Source of the DNA: an uncultured Schlesneria sp.
GTDB taxonomy: Bacteria > Planctomycetota > Planctomycetia > Planctomycetales > Planctomycetaceae
Direction of reading: 5' to 3'
Length of the DNA stretch: 39,384 nt
Assembly (NCBI GenBank): GCA_903904835.1
Contig: CAIVEI010000055.1
Span: forward strand, 1 to 39,384
Part shown: piece after piece, positions 34,392 through 39,384 of the stretch
Layout: every line of letters begins with the position of its first letter
Numbering within the stretch: position 1 is the first letter of the stretch
Notes under the pieces: generated by a model
The model's input: the letters and a program-made list of their open reading frames with translations, nothing else
Database searches by the model: none
What the model was told of the DNA's origin: nothing
Made by a program: the position numbers and the translations under genes

Positions 34392-34634
34392 TCATTTAGA
34401 TCCATGAGGTTCGTCAGGCGCGTATCGAGTCTTCGCAATCGCCGTCAGCATGTTTCGATTGCGCTCGTCGTTTTGCAAGCGGAGGATTTCAAATCGTCGG
34501 TCAATTTCCGCCTCGGTTCCGCGAAAAAGCCTGGGGGTGTTCTCCCGAATCATCTCAAGAGCAATCTTAAGTCGCTCTCCGGGAGTCATCCGGCGGTACA
34601 TTTCCAACGTTTCACGACTGAGCACGGCTATCAC
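34392..34634 (-). CDS. Small protein paired with the nucleotidyltransferase (antitoxin candidate)
   Basis: The protein has 80 residues, is highly charged and helical, with MTPGERLKIALEMIRENTP and EIDRRFEILRLQNDERNRNM. I have seen this type of small planctomycete protein next to nucleotidyltransferases, but no characterised family comes to mind. It starts at a GTG (34634) with only a weak GCGGGG upstream; the ATG at about 34601 (M12) is the alternative. It stops 52 nt before the next gene, as an antitoxin-first operon would. Cognate function is inferred from position. Confidence 0.75.
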   Translation of the reverse strand: MIAVLSRETLEMYRRMTPGERLKIALEMIRENTPRLFRGTEAEIDRRFEILRLQNDERNRNMLTAIAKTRYAPDEPHGSK

Positions 34635-34742
34635 CCCGCTCGTTAAATGGATTGAATCAAACGATCGTCATCGTAACCCGAACTCGAACCTGACGGAACT
34701 CATTTCTTCATTTGATACGTTACAACTCGACCCATGAGCCGC

Positions 34743-34777
34743 AAAAAAAGCCCAGCAATCATCAAGATTGCCGGGCT
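34743..34777 (-). terminator. Rho-independent terminator of ppdK
   Basis: On the minus strand AGCCCgGCAATC (34777-34766) pairs with GATTGCtGGGCT (34760-34749) with one mismatch and a 5-nt loop, followed by seven U residues (34749-34743). It lies about 90 nt after the ppdK stop and before the small gene at 34634, so it separates ppdK from the nucleotidyltransferase pair. It is the clearest terminator in the window. Confidence 0.93.
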
Positions 34778-34866
34778 TCAGACTTCAAGTCTATCAACGC
34801 GCGAATGACTTTCCTACGCATAACCCGTCATGCGACGCGCATGAACCGGCTGTGCCGGGCGGCGGG

Positions 34867-37605
34867 TTATTTGCTGCTGGCCAGGGCTTGCTGGGCTGCG
34901 GCCAACCTTGCGACTGGGACACGGCGTGGTGAGCAACTGACGTAGTTCAGTCCAATATCGTGACAGAACATGACTGATGCTGGATCACCACCGTGTTCGC
35001 CACAGATCCCGATCTTCAAATCAGGTCGTGTGGAACGGCCGCGATCGACACCGATCCGCATGATGTCGCCGACACCTTCTTGATCGATCGTCTGGAACGG
35101 ATCGTTCGGAATGATGTCGTTTTCACGGTAGAAGCCAATGAATGGCCCGTAATCGTCGCGGCTGATGGCCAGCGTCGTCTGGGTCAAGTCGTTGGTACCG
35201 AAACTGAAGAACTCAGCGGCGGTGGCGATCTGGTCGGCTCGGACTGCAGCCCGAGGAACTTCGATCATGGTACCGACGAGGTATTCAAGCGTGACGCCAG
35301 TTTCCTTGAAGACCGCTTCCGCTTCTGCGCGAATGATCTTTTCCTGATTCTTGAACTCGGTCAAGAATCCGGCCAAAGGAACCATCACTTCAGGAACAAC
35401 GCTGATCCCTTCCTTCTTCACAAGCACTGCGGCTTCGAAAATGGCTCGGGCCTGCATCGCAGTGATTTCGGGATACACGATCCCGAGACGGCAACCGCGA
35501 TGACCAAGCATCGGGTTCGCTTCGTGCAGCTCTTCAACGCGTCGCTTCACAGCATCGATCGTGCTGCCGGTCCAACTGGCCAGCTTGGAAGCAAGATCGG
35601 GCTGTTCTTCGAGATGGCGATCCGAGAGAAACTCGTGCAGAGGTGGATCGAGCAGACGGATCGTCACGGGACGACCATTCATGCTGCGGAACAATCCTGC
35701 AAAGTCAGCTCGCTGGAATGGCAGAAGCTTAGCCAGGGCCTTTTCACGGGTCTCCTTGGTCTCACAGACAATCATATGACGGATTTCGTCGAGATGATCG
35801 AAGAACATGTGCTCGGTTCGGCAGAGGCCGATCCCTTCAGCCCCGAACGCAACCGCTTCATCGGCTTGTCCAGGTGTATCGGCGTTGGTTCGCACTCGCA
35901 GCTTGCGGTACTTGTCAACCCAACCCATCAATTGTGAGTAGCGTCGGAAGGTTTCTGATTCTTCTGGTTTCAATGTCTTTTGAACAAGAACCTGAATGAC
36001 TTCGCTTGGCTTGGTCTGAACCTTACCTTCGAAGACTTCGCCCGTGAAACCATCCATCGAAATGAAGTCGCCAGCCTTGAGCGTCTTACCAGCCACCTTC
36101 ACGGTGTTGGTCGTGTAGTCAACGTCAATAGCCGAGCAACCAACGATACAAGCCTTACCCATCTGGCGACTGACCAGTGCCGCGTGCGAGCTGGCACCAC
36201 CGGTTGCCGTCAGAATCCCCTTGGCGGCTTTCATCCCGCGAAGGTCTTCCGGGCTTGTTTCTTTTCGTACGAGAACGATGTCAACGTTCGGATTCTTTTC
36301 GTGGAACTTTTCGGCTTCATCGGCGAACAGACAGATCACACCCGATGCAGCCCCAGGACCGGCATTGATCCCCTTGGCAAGGAATCGGCCTTCCTTGGTT
36401 GCCGTGGTTTTTGAAGCCGGGTCGAAGATCGGTTGCAGCAATTGAGCGAGGTCGTCGGCGGGAATACGTCGCTTTTGCAATGCTTCCTGCTCAGTGATCA
36501 AGCCTTCGTTGACCAGATCAACCGCAATTCGGACTGCAGCAAAACCGGTTCGCTTGGCGTTTCGGGTTTGCAGCATGTAGACCTTGCCGCGTTGAATCGT
36601 GAATTCAATGTCCTGCACTTCTTTGTAGTGCTTTTCGAGTTTCTTACCGATATCGTTCAGTTGCTGATACGACTCGGGCATATCCTTCGAAAGAGTTTCT
36701 TCGATTCGTTTCGGGGTTCTGATTCCCGCGACGACGTCTTCACCCTGAGCGTTGATCAGGTAGTCACCACAGAAGCCTGGTGTTCCCAGAGCACAATCGC
36801 GGGTCAGTCCGACGCCGGTTGCACAGTCATCACCGAGGTTTCCGAAGACCATTGCCTGAACGTTAGCGGCTGTACCCCATTCATGAGGAATTCCGTACGT
36901 TCGGCGATAGACCATCGCTCGGTCGTTCATCCAGCTACCGAAGACGGCGCCGATTGCACCCCAGACCTGTTCCATCGGATCGGCTGGGAAGTCTTTTCCA
37001 GCGCGAGTCTTGATCAGTTGCTTAAACTCAGTGACGAGTTCCTTCAACTGAGCCACCGACAATTGCGAATCTTCCTGGACTCCGGCCCTTTCTCGCTTGT
37101 GTTCCAGAGCGACTTCGAATGGGTCACCTTCGGTTTTATCTTTCGGCTTCAACTCGAGAACGACGTCGCCGTACATTTGTACGAATCGTCGATAGCTGTC
37201 CCAGGCGGAACGTTCATTACCGGTTTGCTTGGCAAGTGCGACAACGGTCGTATCGTTCAAGCCGATGTTAAGAACCGTGTCCATCATCCCAGGCATCGAT
37301 TCACGGGCACCTGACCGACACGAGAACAGCAAGGGGTTGGTGGCAGAGCCAAACTCTGCCCCCATTGATTTTTCGACCTTCTTCAGAGCGTCGAAAACTT
37401 GTTGCTTGAGTTCCGGAGGGAACGTGCGGTCGTTTGCGTAATAATAGGTGCAGACTTCTGTCGTCAGCGTGAATCCCGCTGGAACAGGCAGGCCAATTCG
37501 AACCATTTCGGCGAGATTGGCCCCTTTGCCCCCGAGGAGGCTTTTCATCGATGCGTCACCGTCAGCCTGACCGTCGCCGAAAAAATACACGTACTTGGTC
37601 GACAT
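34867..37605 (-). CDS. ppdK: Pyruvate, phosphate dikinase
   Basis: The enzyme interconverts pyruvate, ATP and phosphate with phosphoenolpyruvate, AMP and pyrophosphate. The ATG at 37605 (AAGGA 6 nt upstream) gives 912 residues, close to the usual 870-910. The N-terminal ATP-grasp part has [12 protein letters not shown] and [20 protein letters not shown]. The swivelling domain carries the phosphohistidine H474 in [13 protein letters not shown]. The C-terminal TIM barrel has [23 protein letters not shown] and the catalytic Cys in [10 protein letters not shown]. The Thr normally two residues before the His is Ser here. The central loop reads [12 protein letters not shown] instead of the usual TGVAFTRNPxTG. 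Its leader has two small hairpins and its end a strong terminator. A second, decayed copy of its 3' end is at 33575-33715. Confidence 0.97.
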   Translation of the reverse strand: MSTKYVYFFGDGQADGDASMKSLLGGKGANLAEMVRIGLPVPAGFTLTTEVCTYYYANDRTFPPELKQQVFDALKKVEKSMGAEFGSATNPLLFSCRSGARESMPGMMDTVLNIGLNDTTVVALAKQTGNERSAWDSYRRFVQMYGDVVLELKPKDKTEGDPFEVALEHKRERAGVQEDSQLSVAQLKELVTEFKQLIKTRAGKDFPADPMEQVWGAIGAVFGSWMNDRAMVYRRTYGIPHEWGTAANVQAMVFGNLGDDCATGVGLTRDCALGTPGFCGDYLINAQGEDVVAGIRTPKRIEETLSKDMPESYQQLNDIGKKLEKHYKEVQDIEFTIQRGKVYMLQTRNAKRTGFAAVRIAVDLVNEGLITEQEALQKRRIPADDLAQLLQPIFDPASKTTATKEGRFLAKGINAGPGAASGVICLFADEAEKFHEKNPNVDIVLVRKETSPEDLRGMKAAKGILTATGGASSHAALVSRQMGKACIVGCSAIDVDYTTNTVKVAGKTLKAGDFISMDGFTGEVFEGKVQTKPSEVIQVLVQKTLKPEESETFRRYSQLMGWVDKYRKLRVRTNADTPGQADEAVAFGAEGIGLCRTEHMFFDHLDEIRHMIVCETKETREKALAKLLPFQRADFAGLFRSMNGRPVTIRLLDPPLHEFLSDRHLEEQPDLASKLASWTGSTIDAVKRRVEELHEANPMLGHRGCRLGIVYPEITAMQARAIFEAAVLVKKEGISVVPEVMVPLAGFLTEFKNQEKIIRAEAEAVFKETGVTLEYLVGTMIEVPRAAVRADQIATAAEFFSFGTNDLTQTTLAISRDDYGPFIGFYRENDIIPNDPFQTIDQEGVGDIMRIGVDRGRSTRPDLKIGICGEHGGDPASVMFCHDIGLNYVSCSPRRVPVARLAAAQQALASSK

Positions 37606-37624
37606 GCGAAGTCCTTCAAAACCC

Positions 37625-37675
37625 GGTCGCGGTAGCGACCACTGATACAGAATAAGCCGGCTCGTAATCGAGCCG
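37625..37675 (-). promoter_or_regulatory. Two hairpins in the ppdK leader
   Basis: GGTCGC-GGTA-GCGACC (37625-37640) and CGGCTCG-TAAT-CGAGCCG (37658-37675) are perfect 6- and 7-bp hairpins lying 20-70 nt before the ppdK start. They could affect translation or mRNA stability. The remaining gap up to 37936 has no gene that I can support. Confidence 0.4.
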
Positions 37676-37936
37676 ACTGAACGGGACAACTGCGGCGCGA
37701 ACAATCGGCGCTCAAGCAACCCGCTCGTTGACGAGGTCGGAAATTAGCGATCAAACGAGCGAACTTCAAGCGTCCGGGTGTAAAACGACTGAAGCAGAAA
37801 TGCCAAAGGCGAGCCGGGAGGCGTCAAAACCTTGGATGCTTTCTGTTTGAAATCCAATGTTTTGTGCTACCCCAAGCTCGCCTGGTTGCGCTGGCCCGCA
37901 ATTTAAGTTGACTGCTTTGCTTGCTCAAATCTGCGA

Positions 37937-38365
37937 TTATTTCCCGTCTTTGGCATCCTCTTTTGCGTCGAGAATCTCTTTCAGGGATTTCTTCTGGGCG
38001 GGTGTCAGGACGGCTTCGATTTCGGTATCCCGTTTCGCTTTCGCCGCTTTCAATTTTTCAGTCAATGCGTCGATTTCTTTCTCGTGCTTGTCTTGCACAC
38101 CATAGATTTTTGTCTTTTGGGCGTCAGTGAGTCCCAGTTTGCCATAGTTACTGGGCAGGCGATTTGCAGTTTTCTTTTCTTCGGTCTTTTCTGCTCCCTT
38201 TTCTGTTGCTTTCGTTTCCGTAGCCTTTTCTGCCGGCTTAACGGCTGGAGCCGCAGGTTTTTCAGCCGGTTTTGTACCCGCCCCCTTCGTTGTGTCTTGA
38301 GCCAGGCAAACGAGCTGTGCCGAGGAAATCAGAAACAGAACCGCATTCAGGACGCACTTTTTCAT
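37937..38365 (-). CDS. Exported LTxxQ-motif protein (Spy/CpxP-like)
   Basis: The protein has 142 residues. The signal peptide (about 1-22, MKKCVLNAVLFLISSAQLVC) ends in LAQD. A Lys/Ala/Glu/Pro-rich low-complexity linker (about 25-70) is followed by two LTxxQ units, LTDAQKTKIYGVQDKHEKEI and LTPAQKKSLKEI, in a charged helix. The pattern is that of Spy/CpxP periplasmic chaperones and of numerous planctomycete exported proteins. AAGGAG lies 9 nt before the ATG. A chaperone or envelope stress role is inferred; there is no two-component system nearby. Confidence 0.85.
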   Translation of the reverse strand: MKKCVLNAVLFLISSAQLVCLAQDTTKGAGTKPAEKPAAPAVKPAEKATETKATEKGAEKTEEKKTANRLPSNYGKLGLTDAQKTKIYGVQDKHEKEIDALTEKLKAAKAKRDTEIEAVLTPAQKKSLKEILDAKEDAKDGK

Positions 38366-38378
38366 GACTTGAAGCTCC

Positions 38379-38618
38379 TTGAAGTGTAGAAAGATACTCA
38401 GTGATGCTGAACTAGCGCGAATGGAAACAGTATTTCGTTTGTCTGAGTTGAATTCTCAGGCCATACTGATCTTTCAGTGTGGCGACGCGGTTTATTCTGC
38501 CTCGTTGCGACAGAAAATCAAGCGACTTGGTTGCTGGGGGACTCGCTGGGAAGAGATTCCAGCCGGTTACGTCGAACCTCGTTCGGAAACTTTTTGCCCC
38601 TTCAGTCTAATTTTTTAA
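38379..38618 (+). CDS. Possible small protein or transcript upstream of the orphan terminator
   Basis: A frame of 79 codons (or 64 from the ATG at 38424) ends at a TAA (38616-38618) that is overlapped by the terminator at 38617. The translation (SELNSQAILIFQCGDAVYSAS, then QKIKRLGCWGTRWEEIPAGY) is not a mirror of a gene on the other strand and could be real, but no Shine-Dalgarno sequence supports either start. It may instead be a small RNA. Confidence 0.3.
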   Translation: MKCRKILSDAELARMETVFRLSELNSQAILIFQCGDAVYSASLRQKIKRLGCWGTRWEEIPAGYVEPRSETFCPFSLIF

Positions 38619-38650
38619 GGAAAATCTGACGAATCAGCGTTTCCTTTTTT
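38617..38650 (+). terminator. Plus-strand Rho-independent terminator
   Basis: AAGGAAA (38617-38623) pairs with TTTCCTT (38640-38646), and CTGA with TCAG inside around a CGAA loop; T residues run to 38650. It points in the plus direction with no established plus-strand gene before it, so it must end an unassigned transcript starting in 38366-38600 or act as an attenuator ahead of the RRM gene. Confidence 0.7.
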
Positions 38651-38676
38651 GACGCAACGTGCAATAACACATTCCA

Positions 38677-38703
38677 CTCCGGCGGGCAGGGGCTTGCCGG
38701 AGT
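38677..38703 (+). repeat. Inverted repeat in the RRM gene leader
   Basis: CTCCGGC (38677-38683) pairs with GCCGGAG (38696-38702), extended by A-T at the outer edge, with a 12-nt loop. It lies about 280 nt before the RRM gene. There is no U-run. The remaining 38704-38980 contains no feature I can name. Confidence 0.45.
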
Positions 38704-38980
38704 AGGAAGATGAATGCCTGTTCGCACACCGTTATTCCTTCTTGCCCGCTGTCCTGAGTCCTCTCTCGTCGCGTCCAAGTAAGTCAAGTCCGGTGACGCT
38801 CCTCGGCAACCGTCAGGTCCGTTTGCTTCTGTTGGAACAAGAAAACTGTCGGGAAGTTTTTGTTGTTGCTTTTGATGCCGCGGTTTTGTAGTCGCTGATT
38901 TGGCTTTGATCTTCCCTGTCGCAGTATGTGGCAGCCTATGACCTGTTTCAGAGAGCCTGAGCGGCTCGCAAAGGACGACG

Positions 38981-39376
38981 ATGAGCAAGAATTTGTATGT
39001 GGGTAATCTGTCTTATAATTGCACTGCTGATGATTTGCGTGAGCTTTTCAGCCAGCATGGCAATGTGTCTTCGGCGCAAGTGGTTTCGGATCGCGAGACT
39101 GGCCGGTCACGTGGCTTCGGCTTCGTGGAAATGTCGGATGGTGGAGAAGCGGCGATCGGTGCATTGAACGGAGCGGAGTTCCAAGGCCGAACGCTAACGG
39201 TAAACGAAGCACGTCCTCGTGAAAGCGGTGGCGGTGGTGGTCGTAGCGGCGGCGGTGGCTACGGCGGTGGTGGTCGCAGCGGTGGTGGTGGCTACGGCGG
39301 CGGTGGTGGCGGTCGCAGTGGCGGCGGCGGTGGCGGCGGAGGTTACGGTGGCGGTGGTGGCGGTGGTCGATACTAA
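38981..39376 (+). CDS. Glycine-rich RRM RNA-binding protein
   Basis: The protein has 131 residues. One RNA-recognition motif (about 3-78) has RNP2 LYVGNL (5-10) and RNP1 RGFGFVEM (44-51), whose aromatic residues stack on RNA bases. The remaining 50 residues are a Gly-rich tail of repeated GGGGYGGGG and GGGGRSGGG units. This layout resembles the bacterial Rbp proteins of cyanobacteria and planctomycetes, which are often cold-induced. AAAGGA lies 7 nt before the ATG. The tail-coding DNA is itself a near-repeat of GGTGGYGG units and may vary in length among strains. An RNA chaperone role is inferred. Confidence 0.95.
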   Translation: MSKNLYVGNLSYNCTADDLRELFSQHGNVSSAQVVSDRETGRSRGFGFVEMSDGGEAAIGALNGAEFQGRTLTVNEARPRESGGGGGRSGGGGYGGGGRSGGGGYGGGGGGRSGGGGGGGGYGGGGGGGRY

Positions 39377-39384
39377 GCCATACT

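Noticed and set aside
34993-35937. Long plus-strand open frame of 314 codons
   Set aside because: It is antisense to the well-supported ppdK gene; the translation has no domain and no ribosome-binding site. The frame arises from ppdK codon bias.
36433-37314. Plus-strand open frame of 293 codons
   Set aside because: It is also antisense to ppdK, with no motif or start signal.
38602-38988. Minus-strand open frame of 128 codons before the RRM gene
   Set aside because: It runs through the terminator and the RRM promoter region and has a low-complexity Pro/Arg translation.
39231-39373. Minisatellite or CRISPR-like repeat
   Set aside because: The GGTGGYGG repetition is explained by the Gly-rich tail of the RRM protein.

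Overview
The window looks like a chromosomal segment of a planctomycete, most likely order Planctomycetales. The grounds are family content. There is a DUF1559 prepilin-like secreted protein followed by a small lipoprotein, a PQQ-like propeller protein opening with DDWPQW, an STN-plus-HEAT secreted protein, an RDD membrane protein, LTxxQ-type and Gly-rich exported proteins, and a cytochrome b fused to cytochrome c. Genus cannot be fixed from the sequence; a Schlesneria-like relative is only a guess. No rRNA, tRNA, CRISPR array or complete insertion sequence was seen.

Layout: (1) 1-3.5 kb: tail of an unidentified gene, an intergenic direct repeat, a secreted STN/HEAT protein and a SAM methyltransferase. 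(2) 3.5-8.7 kb: a palindromic dispersed repeat, a decayed rhodanese gene, bifunctional ribBA with a strong hairpin 17 nt before its start, a PQQ-propeller protein, a class V aminotransferase and an SGNH hydrolase. (3) 8.7-12.3 kb: an exported GH31 glycosidase, a small exported Gly-rich protein and a D-2-hydroxyacid dehydrogenase. (4) 12.4-16.9 kb: a respiratory operon with a good sigma70-like promoter, encoding a Cys-rich membrane protein, a Rieske protein, a b6-type cytochrome b fused to a two-haem cytochrome c, and an overlapping APC permease. (5) 17-25 kb: an exported serpin, a SEC-C protein, an orphan DNA methyltransferase, a lipoprotein, an LRR protein and an MFS transporter. (6) 25-31.5 kb: an orphan, oversized RND pump with a palindrome upstream, the DUF1559 protein with its lipoprotein partner, and an exported EEP-fold hydrolase. 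(7) 31.8-37.6 kb: an RDD protein, a decayed fragment of ppdK, a toxin/antitoxin-like nucleotidyltransferase pair, and intact ppdK with a textbook terminator. (8) 37.9-39.4 kb: an LTxxQ-type exported protein, a plus-strand terminator that closes an unassigned transcript, and a Gly-rich RRM protein.

The least expected items are four. First, the region at 33575-33715 is a frameshifted copy of the 3' end of ppdK, so the nucleotidyltransferase pair sits between a ppdK remnant and the intact gene. Second, an uncharacterised Cys-rich membrane protein heads a b6-like Rieske/cytochrome operon. Third, the rhodanese domain at 3574-3843 has no usable start codon. Fourth, an orphan terminator at 38617-38650 implies a short unassigned RNA or gene. 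Similarity statements rest on recognising motifs by eye; no database search was run.
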